Part shown: in pieces, positions 1-7,906 of the stretch
Numbering within the stretch: the first letter of the stretch is position 1
How the letters are laid out: each line of letters begins with the position of its first letter
Assembly (NCBI GenBank): GCA_016789005.1
Contig: JAEURA010000033.1
Coordinates: forward strand, 1-64,000
Source: Anaerolineae bacterium
GTDB taxonomy: Bacteria; Chloroflexota; Anaerolineae; Aggregatilineales; Phototrophicaceae
Direction: 5' to 3'
Length of the DNA stretch: 64,000 nucleotides
Position numbers and translations under genes: made by a program
Notes under the pieces: generated by a model
The model's database searches: none
Told to the model about the DNA's origin: nothing
The model's input: the letters and a program-made list of their open reading frames with translations, nothing else

Positions 1-804
1 ACTGAACGACAGTTCGTCTGGCTTGTTGCGCCGCGCGAAACCTACATGGAAACCCTCAGCCAGGGGCAGATCATGGTCAGCGAGCCATTCGCTTTCCGGC
101 GGGGCATCACACCGGAAGCCAACACGCTGACACTCCTGACCGATTATGGCGTAGAAACGTTCACCGTCGCCGGCGTCTACTACGACTATGTGACCGACCA
201 GGGATCGGTCTTCATGGTGGATACTGTGTATCGTCGTCACTTCGACGACCCCTACATCACGACGATGGCGGTATTCCTGAAGGCAGATGCTGACCCGGCG
301 GCGGTGATCGACAACATCCGCGAGGCGTTGGGCGGTACGCAGCTCATCGTCCAGAGCAACCAGACGCTGCGCGCCAACGTCTTCAACGTCTTCGAGCGCA
401 CCTTCGCCATCACGGCAGCACTGCGCCTTCTGGCGGTGACCGTCGCCTTCATCGGCATCCTCAGCGCACTGCTTTCGCTTCAGTTAGAACAGACACGACA
501 GTACGGGATCATGCGCGCTATCGGCTTGACCCGCGATCAGCTCTGGCGCTACACCCTGATTCAGACCGGGGTGATGGGCACGGTCGCCGGTCTGCTCGCC
601 CTGCCCATCGGGGCGGCGCTCGCCGCCATCCTCGTTTACGTCATCAACGTGCGTTCCTTCGGCTGGACGATGCGCCTCACACTGATGCCGGATGAATTCC
701 TGATGGCGTTTCTCGTGGCGATAGGCGCTGCGCTGTTTGCCGGCGTCTATCCCGCTCGGCAGATCGCACGGCTGATCCCGGCGCGCGCCCTGCGGGGCGA
801 ATAG
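1..804 (+). CDS. FtsX-like ABC transporter permease, C-terminal part (5' end outside window)
   Basis: The frame is open from base 1, so the gene begins upstream; about 267 residues are visible. They carry the C-terminal FtsX domain: a soluble stretch, a membrane helix near residues 140-165, the MRAIGLTRDQLWR coupling-type motif, then two more hydrophobic helices and the short end PARALRGE. FtsX/MacB permeases pair with a cytoplasmic ATPase and move lipids or lipoproteins, or transmit mechanical force; which one cannot be told here. The gene ends in front of a strong hairpin and faces the next gene convergently. Confidence 0.85.
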   Translation, partial: TERQFVWLVAPRETYMETLSQGQIMVSEPFAFRRGITPEANTLTLLTDYGVETFTVAGVYYDYVTDQGSVFMVDTVYRRHFDDPYITTMAVFLKADADPAAVIDNIREALGGTQLIVQSNQTLRANVFNVFERTFAITAALRLLAVTVAFIGILSALLSLQLEQTRQYGIMRAIGLTRDQLWRYTLIQTGVMGTVAGLLALPIGAALAAILVYVINVRSFGWTMRLTLMPDEFLMAFLVAIGAALFAGVYPARQIARLIPARALRGE

Positions 805-815
805 CGCGTCACTGG

Positions 816-852
816 CTCGGACGAAGGCGAGCGCGATACGCCTTCGTCCGAG
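816..852. terminator. Hairpin between convergent genes
   Basis: A perfect 14-bp stem (816-829 with 839-852) closes a 9-base loop in the 57-base gap between the two convergent genes. There is no clear T-run on either side, so it is a terminator-like structure, probably serving both strands. Confidence 0.6.
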
Positions 853-861
853 TCACTGCCA

Positions 862-2595
862 TCACAGAAGCGGTGGACGTGGGGTAAGCGTGATCGTGCC
901 GCTCACCGTAGTGCGCACCGAATGCAAGCCCGTCGCTCCACTGGGGCGCGTCCCGGCGCTCGCCTCCATCTGCATCGCGCCATCGCCTTCGGCGCAGCGC
1001 ACCTCAAACGTGTGATCGCCTTCGACGAAGTGCCAGTCGTAGCGCCACAAATTCCATGCACGATCACTGACTGCCTGGCGGATCTGCGCCTCGACCCAGT
1101 CGCCGCCATCAACCCGCACTTCGACCTTTGAGATGCCGCGATCCCCTGCCCAGGCAATGCCGCCGATCGGGATCAGCGTGTTCTGATCGGCATCGCCGAA
1201 CGCATCGTCGGTCGCCACCGTATCGATCACTGAGGTCGCGCGCACAATCGCGTCCTTGTCCCAACCCCGGCGCACCCAGTATCCTTCGACTTCGCCTTCG
1301 ATGAACTCCATGCGGGTGATCCACTTCGGCTGCTTCATGCCGTAGAGGTCGGGGATGTGAATGCGCAGCGGGAAACCGTGACGAGTGGTCAGCGGCTGAT
1401 CTTCCCAGGCGTAGCAAAGCATGACGCGCTCATCGTTCTCGATCACATCGAGCGCGACAACCTCGTCGAAATCATCGCCCCCCCAGATATGCAGATGAGT
1501 CGCCCGCTCCGGCACGGTGACCGCCGCCAGTACATCTTTCATCCGCACACCGGTCCACTTGATCGTGCTGATCAGGTCACCGCCGACCCGATTCGAGATG
1601 CACGACATCGTGATGTAATCACTGATGGTCTCGAAGTTTCCCCGAATTTCATCCAGGGTCATTTCGGCGATCAAGCCCTCTTCGCCGGGGACAGCTGACT
1701 CGAACTTCAGCGTGTAGCCCTCTTCAGGGATGATCAATCCATTCGGGTCGGAACGGATATCGATCCGGTAGTGGTCGCGCAGCGGCGTGACTTCGGGGCG
1801 CGTCCCTGGCGCAGCGATGACTGGATCGTCGGCGTTCGGCAGCGCCTGAGCGACCGCCGCTTCGGAAGATGCTTCAGGGGTCGCTGACGCCTGAAGCTGC
1901 GCACCGGTGAGGTCTTCGGTGACCCGGCGGCTCAGCAGCGACCCCAATCCTGCGCCGACGACCGTCACCGTCGCCGTCGCCGCCCCAACCTGGATCAGGA
2001 AGGTTCGGCGGTCGAGCGTCTGCGCCGAGGCTTGTGCGCGCGCCCTCGCCGGAACAGCCGGCGTGTGTTCATTGAGTCTGCTGTACGCCCAACTGACCGC
2101 CAAACCCCAGATGGCGAACAGCGCCACGATCCAGACCAGCGCGACCAGCGGGTCAGCGGTGGATTCCAGATTGACGGAAAACGTGAACAGCAGGAATGGC
2201 AGACTGACCAGCCCACCCAGCACAAGACCGGGGATAACGCTGTCCTGACTCCCAAGCAAGCGATTCATCAGCGCGAAGAAGAGAGCGCCGGCAATACCTC
2301 CGATGGCGATCACCATCAGGATGCCCATCAGATTCTCGGCGGTCTTGGCGGCATCGGAAGAGCTGCCGATCTGCACCGCGGCGACCACCTCCTCGACCGT
2401 ACCGCGCCCAACCGTGATCAGCGGTTCTGGCAGATTCCGCGCCAGCCAGTCAAACAGGTCGAACGGCACAAACGCCAGCCGCGCCGCCTGCTGACCCAGG
2501 TATGACAGGGCAACCAGGGGAAGCGCCAGCACCGCACCGATCAGCGCCCCCCAACCCAGACTCGATCTCAACGTCAAGATAACCTCCTGCACCAT
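862..2595 (-). CDS. Membrane-anchored sulfite oxidase-like molybdopterin oxidoreductase
   Basis: The first ~190 residues hold about four membrane helices. A Tat-like motif (DRRTFL, near residue 195) and a hydrophobic stretch follow, then a sulfite-oxidase-type molybdopterin domain and a C-terminal dimerisation (Ig-like) domain with the WAGDRGISKVEVRVDGG pattern. Cys332 in SCISNRVGG sits where the family's molybdenum-ligating cysteine lies. By family the enzyme oxidises or reduces small oxyanions or sulfoxides outside the membrane; the substrate is unknown. The ATG at 2595 has a weak ribosome site, while a strong AGGAGG lies inside codons 3-5, five bases before an in-frame TTG at 2577 that may be the true start. 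It is transcribed away from the dipeptidase gene. Confidence 0.85.
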   Translation of the reverse strand: MVQEVILTLRSSLGWGALIGAVLALPLVALSYLGQQAARLAFVPFDLFDWLARNLPEPLITVGRGTVEEVVAAVQIGSSSDAAKTAENLMGILMVIAIGGIAGALFFALMNRLLGSQDSVIPGLVLGGLVSLPFLLFTFSVNLESTADPLVALVWIVALFAIWGLAVSWAYSRLNEHTPAVPARARAQASAQTLDRRTFLIQVGAATATVTVVGAGLGSLLSRRVTEDLTGAQLQASATPEASSEAAVAQALPNADDPVIAAPGTRPEVTPLRDHYRIDIRSDPNGLIIPEEGYTLKFESAVPGEEGLIAEMTLDEIRGNFETISDYITMSCISNRVGGDLISTIKWTGVRMKDVLAAVTVPERATHLHIWGGDDFDEVVALDVIENDERVMLCYAWEDQPLTTRHGFPLRIHIPDLYGMKQPKWITRMEFIEGEVEGYWVRRGWDKDAIVRATSVIDTVATDDAFGDADQNTLIPIGGIAWAGDRGISKVEVRVDGGDWVEAQIRQAVSDRAWNLWRYDWHFVEGDHTFEVRCAEGDGAMQMEASAGTRPSGATGLHSVRTTVSGTITLTPRPPLL

Positions 2596-2678
2596 GCACC
2601 CACGACCAAAAACAGGCGATCAGTTCACTCGTTCATTTTCGGCACAAATCTTGCGGATGGATTAAATTGAGGTGAACG

Positions 2679-2708
2679 TTGGCATTTTGGCGTGCCGCCG
2701 CGTAGAAT
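2679..2708 (+). promoter_or_regulatory. Sigma-70 type promoter for dipeptidase gene
   Basis: TTGGCA (2679-2684), 18-base spacer, TAGAAT (2703-2708). A transcript from about 2715 would give a ~34-base leader before the ATG at 2749 and would exclude the upstream in-frame GTG at 2692 as start. Confidence 0.5.
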
Positions 2709-2748
2709 CTGCGGGCGATGCCTATTCACGACAGCAGAGTTCAAGATC

Positions 2749-3819
2749 ATGTTCATCATCGACGGTCATCAGGATATCGCCTACAACGCGCTGTACTTCG
2801 GGCGTGACTACCGGCACAGCGTCGGTGAAACGCGCGCCCGTGAAGCGGGCGGCACTCATCCCAATGGTATCGCGACTCTGGGACTGCCCGACGCCCTGCT
2901 CGGTCGGGTCGCCCTCGTCTTCTCCACGATCTTCACTGAGCCGATCACCTCACCTGTCGCACTGAGCGATCTGACTCCGCGCTACAAGACGCCTCGCGAA
3001 GCCTATCGCTATGGACTGGACCAGCTCGACTATTACAACCGGCTGGCGGATGAAAATGATACGATCCGGTTGGTACGTACCCAGAAGGAACTGGATGCAG
3101 TGGTCGAATCCTGGACGCCAGACAAGCCGGCGGCGGATCGCAAACTGGGCTTCGTCCTGTTGATGGAGAACGGCGATCCTATCCTGGAGCCGCGCCAGTT
3201 CGATGAGTGGTATGGACGTGGCATCCGCCTAGTCGGACCTGCCTGGGCGGCGTCGCGCTACTGCGGCGGGACAGGTCAGCCGGGCGGACTGACGGCGGAG
3301 GGTGAAGCGCTGCTGGATGTGATGGCGAGCTACAACGCCATCCTCGATCTGTCGCATATGGCGGAACAGGCGTTTCTCGAATCGCTGGATCGCTACACTG
3401 GCACGGTGATCGCCAGCCACAGCAACCCGCGCCGCTTCCGCGCTACCGACCGGCACCTCAGCGACGAAATGATCCTTCGGCTCGCCGAGCGCGGCGGTGT
3501 GATGGGCATCGTCCTCTTCAACCGTTTTCTGAGCGAGACGTGGCAGAAAAACGATCCTAAGAGCGGCGTTCCGTTCGCTACCATCCTGGACGCCATCGAT
3601 TACGTCTGCCAGCTCACCGGAAGCGCGGAACACGTCGGAATCGGCAGCGATCTCGACGGAGGCTTCGGCGTGGAGAGCATCCCCGAGGGGCTAGATTCGG
3701 TCGCGAGCCTGTGGGAGATCGGCGAAGGACTTCGCCAGCGACGTTACAGCGAGAGCGACATCGAAAAAATCCTGAGCGGCAACTTTCTGCGCAAGCTGCG
3801 CGAGACGCTGCCGGCATGA
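2749..3819 (+). CDS. Membrane-dipeptidase family (M19) zinc peptidase
   Basis: A 356-residue protein of the renal dipeptidase family, which hydrolyses dipeptides (often including D-residues) with a binuclear zinc site. Visible metal ligands are the N-terminal DGHQD (His-x-Asp type), the Glu in LLMENGDP, His in SHMAEQ, His in IASHSNPRRF and Asp in GIGSDLDGG. Length is normal for the family. There is no signal peptide, so it should be cytoplasmic. The upstream GTG at 2692 would precede the predicted transcript start, so the ATG giving MFIIDGHQD is preferred. Its stop overlaps the start of the next gene (ATGA), so the two are co-translated. Confidence 0.88.
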   Translation: MFIIDGHQDIAYNALYFGRDYRHSVGETRAREAGGTHPNGIATLGLPDALLGRVALVFSTIFTEPITSPVALSDLTPRYKTPREAYRYGLDQLDYYNRLADENDTIRLVRTQKELDAVVESWTPDKPAADRKLGFVLLMENGDPILEPRQFDEWYGRGIRLVGPAWAASRYCGGTGQPGGLTAEGEALLDVMASYNAILDLSHMAEQAFLESLDRYTGTVIASHSNPRRFRATDRHLSDEMILRLAERGGVMGIVLFNRFLSETWQKNDPKSGVPFATILDAIDYVCQLTGSAEHVGIGSDLDGGFGVESIPEGLDSVASLWEIGEGLRQRRYSESDIEKILSGNFLRKLRETLPA

Positions 3820-4259
3820 TCGGACCCGCGCAGTTTGGGATCGTCATCGGCGCGTTGGGGGGCGTCCTCATGCTGATGGGCTTGTTCCCCACCGTGACCG
3901 GCATCACCCCTGGGGAGGGTATCGGCATCGTCCAGTTTGTCGCCCTAGTCCTGGGCGCAGGTCTGCTCAATATCGGCGCAATCCTCTACGTGAAATACAC
4001 ACTCTATCCGAACCAGGAAGCCAATCTCACCCAGCAGATTTGCGTGCGGGTGGCGTTCACCGGGTTGGTGCTGGCAGCGTTCACCGGCATGGCTGATTAT
4101 CTGGGCTTCGGATCGCATGTCGTCGAGATGGGCAGCCCGGAGGTCTTCTTTGGCTCCCTCCAGGCGGGAGCGCTGCTGGTGTTCCTTCTGCTCGCCGCCT
4201 TGGGTGTCCTGTTGTACGCTATGGCAGGATCGCCGCCGGGCGGAAGCGAGACTTCCTAG
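3816..4259 (+). CDS. Small four-helix membrane protein, function unknown
   Basis: 147 residues with four hydrophobic segments (about 7-28, 38-60, 73-95, 112-135) and the short polar tail PPGGSETS. The start is fixed by the ATGA overlap with the dipeptidase stop. I do not recognise a family. Co-translation with the dipeptidase suggests a linked role, but nothing in the sequence shows which. Confidence 0.7.
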   Translation: MIGPAQFGIVIGALGGVLMLMGLFPTVTGITPGEGIGIVQFVALVLGAGLLNIGAILYVKYTLYPNQEANLTQQICVRVAFTGLVLAAFTGMADYLGFGSHVVEMGSPEVFFGSLQAGALLVFLLLAALGVLLYAMAGSPPGGSETS

Positions 4260-4387
4260 AGGACCAGCCCCACCTTATTCGGGAATCTGGCTATTTTCAC
4301 CGAATTATTATGACGCGCCTCTTTTTTTGCGCTAGAATATCTTGCGTGACTCAGTTGTGTTTACACTGCGTATAGGAGGCATTCCGA

Positions 4388-6001
4388 ATGCGTAAAGTAT
4401 TGTCCCTTTTGCTGGTTGCAGCGCTTCTGCTGATGGCTGCTGCGCCTTCGATGGCGCAGGACCGTCCTAGCATCAGCGATCTGCTGTCGAGCGGTGAGGT
4501 TGGCGATTTTTCCACCCTGCTGGCGGCGGTTCAGGCTGCCGGACTGGGCGAGACGCTGGCAGGCGAGGGTCCGTTCACGGTGCTCGCTCCGACCGATGAA
4601 GCTTTTGCCGCTGCGATGGAGTCGATGGGACTCTCCGCTGCCGACATCGTCGCAGATCCCGACATGCTGACCAGCATCCTGCTCTATCACGTCATCCCTG
4701 GTCGCTATTTCTTCCGCAATCTCACGTCCGGTCCCACCCTCGACACGGCTCTGGAAGGTGAGTCCGTCACGTTCGACCTGACAGACGGTGCCTTCACGGT
4801 CAACGGTGTCGGCATCTCCAACCCCGATAATCTGGTCGCCAACGGCATCGTCCACGTGATCGACGGCGTGCTGCTGCCCGCCTCGCTGACGGCTGCTGCG
4901 GAAGCGCCCGCCGAAACTGAGACTGCCCAAGCCACCGAGCCGGTCGCGCCGCCCGCGCGCCCCTCGATTGCCGAGCTGCTCTCTGCCGGGGAGATCGAGA
5001 GCTTCACGACCCTGCTGGCAGCCGCTGAAGCTGCCGGGCTGACCGAAACGCTGTCGGGAGAAGGTCCCTTCACCGTCTTCGCGCCAACCGACGACGCCTT
5101 TGCGGCACTGCTCGATGAAGTTGATCTGGCGGCTGAGGATGTGCTGGCGCAGCCTGAACTGCTGCGCGACATCCTGCTCTATCACGTCGTCCCCGGTCAG
5201 TATTTCTTCCGCAATCTGACCTCTGACCCAACGCTGGCGACGGCGCTGGAAGGCGAGACAGTGAGCGTGGTGCAGCAGGGGCGCAGCTTCACGGTCAACG
5301 ATGTCAACATCACCGATGTCGATAACGTCGCCGCCAACGGCGTCGTCTTCGTCACCGACGGCGTTCTGCTGACTGCGGCGCAGCGCGCAGTGCTGACCCC
5401 CAGCGGTGCGCACCTGCGCGCGGCGCACTTCTCGCCCGATGCCGGCGCGGTTGATGTCTACGTCAATGGCGAAGCCAAGCTCGAAGGGGTGACCTTCGCC
5501 GCCATCAGCGCGTGGATGGATGTTCGCCCTGGCAGCTACACGTTCGCAGTCGTTCCGACCGGCACCGAGCCTGGCGAAGCGACGTTCAGCGTGGATATCG
5601 CCGAAGGCGACTGGATCACCCTCGCCGCGACCGGAACGGTCGCCCGCGATACGGTGACGCTGAACGCCCTGCGCGAAGACTTCAGCCCGCTCGCGGAAAA
5701 CCGCGTCCGCCTCAGCATTTTCCACGCCATCGAGAACGCCGGCGCGGTTGACATTTATGTCAACGGGGCGCTGCTGGTCGGTGCGCTCGGCTATCCTGGC
5801 GCGTTCGGCGACAACGACGGCTTCGACATCCGCGAAGTTGGCGCCGGCTCCTATGACCTTCAGGTACGCCTGGCGGGTTCGGGCGAGGTCGTCCTCGATC
5901 TGCCCGGTTCAACCTTCCAGCCCGGTCAGAACTATCTGCTCGCCGCGGTCGGGACGCCTGGTCTGCCCAGCCTCGCCGGGTCCGCGACGCCGGTTCAGTA
6001 A
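4388..6001 (+). CDS. Secreted protein with two FAS1 (fasciclin) domains and a DUF4397-like region
   Basis: 537 residues. An N-terminal signal peptide (about residues 1-24, ending SMAQ) is followed by two FAS1 domains, about 30-155 and 190-325. Each has the family pattern GPFTVLAPTDEAF / GPFTVFAPTDDAF and LLYHVIPG / LLYHVVPG. An acidic Ala/Glu/Pro linker separates them. The C-terminal ~200 residues contain two repeats starting LRAAHFSPDAGAVDVYVNG and LSIFHAIENAGAVDIYVNG, typical of DUF4397. FAS1 domains mediate extracellular adhesion. AGGAGG at 4374-4379 supports the ATG. The gene stands alone and ends in a strong terminator. Confidence 0.9.
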   Translation: MRKVLSLLLVAALLLMAAAPSMAQDRPSISDLLSSGEVGDFSTLLAAVQAAGLGETLAGEGPFTVLAPTDEAFAAAMESMGLSAADIVADPDMLTSILLYHVIPGRYFFRNLTSGPTLDTALEGESVTFDLTDGAFTVNGVGISNPDNLVANGIVHVIDGVLLPASLTAAAEAPAETETAQATEPVAPPARPSIAELLSAGEIESFTTLLAAAEAAGLTETLSGEGPFTVFAPTDDAFAALLDEVDLAAEDVLAQPELLRDILLYHVVPGQYFFRNLTSDPTLATALEGETVSVVQQGRSFTVNDVNITDVDNVAANGVVFVTDGVLLTAAQRAVLTPSGAHLRAAHFSPDAGAVDVYVNGEAKLEGVTFAAISAWMDVRPGSYTFAVVPTGTEPGEATFSVDIAEGDWITLAATGTVARDTVTLNALREDFSPLAENRVRLSIFHAIENAGAVDIYVNGALLVGALGYPGAFGDNDGFDIREVGAGSYDLQVRLAGSGEVVLDLPGSTFQPGQNYLLAAVGTPGLPSLAGSATPVQ

Positions 6002-6027
6002 GACGCGCTCCTCTCATCGTTCCTGAT

Positions 6028-6062
6028 CAAAACACCCCAGGCGCATTGCCTGGGGTGTTTTG
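6028..6062. terminator. Bidirectional intrinsic terminator
   Basis: A perfect 15-bp stem (6028-6042 with 6048-6062) with a 5-base loop. The arms begin CAAAA and end TTTTG, giving a U-run on both strands between the convergent FAS1 gene and the membrane protein gene. Confidence 0.9.
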
Positions 6063-6064
6063 AT

Positions 6065-7453
6065 TCATGGGACTGGCGTCCCGCCCTCCGCCGCCGGAGG
6101 TTCGACCGTCCGCTGTCGGGCAGTTGGCGGCGCTTCGGGAACCCGCGCCTCCGTCGCTGGCGGATGTCCAGCAGTATCTTCCTCGGCGGACGGCGCCACC
6201 GGTTTGAAAACCAGTGCTGCAAAGATGCGGGTCAGGTCCTCTTCGAGTCGCCGCGCGAACGCCCTGCGCGACTCGCCGTGACGCTGTCCGTAAAACGAAT
6301 AGCCAAACTGCTCGACCGCATCATTTGCCGATGAGTAGGTGGGCAGCGCCGTCCAGGAATCAAAGGGCTGCCACTCGCCGCCAGCGCAGCGCCAGAGTTC
6401 AAAATGCATGCGCGCCAGATCACGTTCCCCTTTGAAGCGCACGTCAACGGCGATCGGCAGAATCGCGCTGCGCTTGTCGCTGTATTTCAGGATATCCCTG
6501 GTCAGTGCGCGGGCAACAGGACGAACTGCGCCCAGAGCGCTTTTTTCATTGAGCTTCCTCCGCCGCGCCGCGCGATCCAACCTCCGCAGCGCACGCTGCC
6601 CCATGGTGTGATGAGTCCGGTTGATGCGTCCGTACTGGTCATATCGTCCTGAACGTATGCCAACAACACGCCATCCGTCGAACTTGCCGCCGCCCGCACC
6701 GATCAGCAGCTTGCGCGCGATCACGCTCCCAGAAGCGCAGGGCATCGGCAGATGATCGCTCTGGGCATGCTGCTGCCAGAGGTAGCGCCGTCCATCGGTC
6801 GTGTTCGGGTCAATGACCGCGGGAGCGGGATACATCGGCTGCCACACGCCGAACGGTTCGGGCTTCGACCGGGTCAGCCGGATGATGACCCAGATCACCC
6901 ACAGCAGCAGGAGACACAGCGCAGCAATGCCGATCGCCAGCGCCGTCTGAACCGGATCGTTGAGATCCACGTGCAACGGCAGTGGGATATTCAGAATGCT
7001 GGTTGGCGGCGGTGTGGATGACTGGGCAGGCGGCGTCTCCACCAGCGGGGGGGCGTTCACTGTGATGGACGCGATGTTGCCGCGCCCGGTCAGCGCGCCG
7101 CCGGGCAGTGTATCCAGTCCGACCGTGATGTACAGGTTGGATCGCGTACCCGCCGGCAGTCGGTCCAGCGGCGCAAAGAGCACAACAGGCGCGCGCGTCT
7201 GAGGCTCCAGCGGCATCAGGGGTGCTGAGTTTAGTTCGACACCACGTTCATCGAACAACCGGACAATAGATGCCGCGGTCGCCACATTTCCGTCGTTACG
7301 TACGTCTAGCTCGACGATGATGCTCCGACCGTCGTCGCTGAGTCGACTGCTGGGGCTGCGAATCAGCAGCGTATCGCCCTGTGCCCGGCTCGCGAATGCG
7401 GTCAGGCAGATCCACAGCATGACGAGTACCATCAGCCAACGGGTGCGAATCAT
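6065..7453 (-). CDS. Single-pass membrane protein with exported CARDB-like domain, function unknown
   Basis: About 462 residues. A signal peptide (MIRTRWLMVLVMLW..., cleavage near FASRAQG) precedes a ~130-residue domain resembling CARDB/BACON-type beta sandwiches (VELDVRNDGNVATAASIVRLFD). A Pro/Thr linker, one membrane helix (about residues 185-207) and a ~240-residue cytoplasmic part end in a Pro/Glu/Thr-rich tail. I do not recognise the cytoplasmic part. An in-frame start at 7555 exists, but the ATG at 7453 places the signal peptide at the N-terminus and is preferred. It is divergent from the proline-rich mini-gene. Confidence 0.65.
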   Translation of the reverse strand: MIRTRWLMVLVMLWICLTAFASRAQGDTLLIRSPSSRLSDDGRSIIVELDVRNDGNVATAASIVRLFDERGVELNSAPLMPLEPQTRAPVVLFAPLDRLPAGTRSNLYITVGLDTLPGGALTGRGNIASITVNAPPLVETPPAQSSTPPPTSILNIPLPLHVDLNDPVQTALAIGIAALCLLLLWVIWVIIRLTRSKPEPFGVWQPMYPAPAVIDPNTTDGRRYLWQQHAQSDHLPMPCASGSVIARKLLIGAGGGKFDGWRVVGIRSGRYDQYGRINRTHHTMGQRALRRLDRAARRRKLNEKSALGAVRPVARALTRDILKYSDKRSAILPIAVDVRFKGERDLARMHFELWRCAGGEWQPFDSWTALPTYSSANDAVEQFGYSFYGQRHGESRRAFARRLEEDLTRIFAALVFKPVAPSAEEDTAGHPPATEARVPEAPPTARQRTVEPPAAEGGTPVP

Positions 7454-7590
7454 TGCATCTTTGCCTATCTGCCGTGCAGAGTCCTCGAAATCCTTCCCTA
7501 CCACTATAGACAGCTTTGCCAGACTCTCCAAGTCGATTGTCCTCCGCTTCGGCAACTGAAAGCCCGCTCAGCCGCAGCGCCTGTGACGAC

Positions 7591-7623
7591 TCTGTCCGTT
7601 TTCTGTCCGTTTTCTGTCCGCTT
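7591..7623. repeat. Three tandem 11-bp repeats in divergent promoter region
   Basis: The unit TCTGTCCGTTT occurs at 7591-7601 and 7602-7612 and, with one change, at 7613-7623. The period is close to one helical turn, as for a cooperative operator. It lies between the divergent membrane-protein gene and the proline-rich mini-gene. Confidence 0.6.
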
Positions 7624-7696
7624 CTGGGGGACAAGCCGCCGCCAATTTGAAAGGATGAGGTTATCGCTCGTTTGTCTTCGCCAGGAGCACTTGCGC

Positions 7697-7810
7697 ATGA
7701 CCAACCAACCTCTCCTCCACGCTGACCCGCCGCTGCCGCCCATCCCACCGCCGAACGATCCTTCTCGGCGCGGCGACCCGCCCCTTCCCCCCATTCCTCC
7801 GCCGAACTAG
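7697..7810 (+). CDS. Proline-rich 37-residue mini-protein with internal duplication
   Basis: 37 codons, 16 of them proline. The motif DPPLPPIPPPN appears twice (residues 10-20 and 27-37), joined by DPSRRG. The two 33-base copies differ at five positions, all synonymous third bases, which argues that the peptide is translated and selected. An AGGAG site (7683-7687) lies 9 bases before the ATG and a hairpin terminator follows at 7842, making a complete small transcription unit. No signal peptide or membrane segment is seen. Function is unknown; polyproline segments of this kind can bind SH3- or WW-like partners and would need EF-P for translation. Confidence 0.55.
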   Translation: MTNQPLLHADPPLPPIPPPNDPSRRGDPPLPPIPPPN

Positions 7811-7841
7811 ATCACCGCACACTGCTGACAGGGCAAAAGGG

Positions 7842-7877
7842 GACCGGCTGGCGCAGCAACGTCGGCCGGTCTTCTTT
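7842..7877 (+). terminator. Terminator after proline-rich mini-gene
   Basis: A 7-bp stem GACCGGC/GCCGGTC (7842-7848 with 7865-7871) with a 16-base loop, followed by TTCTTT on the + strand. It lies 31 bases after the mini-gene stop and in front of the convergent gene. Confidence 0.55.
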
Positions 7878-7906
7878 CGATTCTGCGGTTTCGACGCGCT
7901 ATGCCG

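Noticed and set aside
4361-5725. A 454-codon minus-strand frame across the FAS1 gene
   Set aside because: Antisense shadow with biased composition; the FAS1 motifs lie on the + strand.
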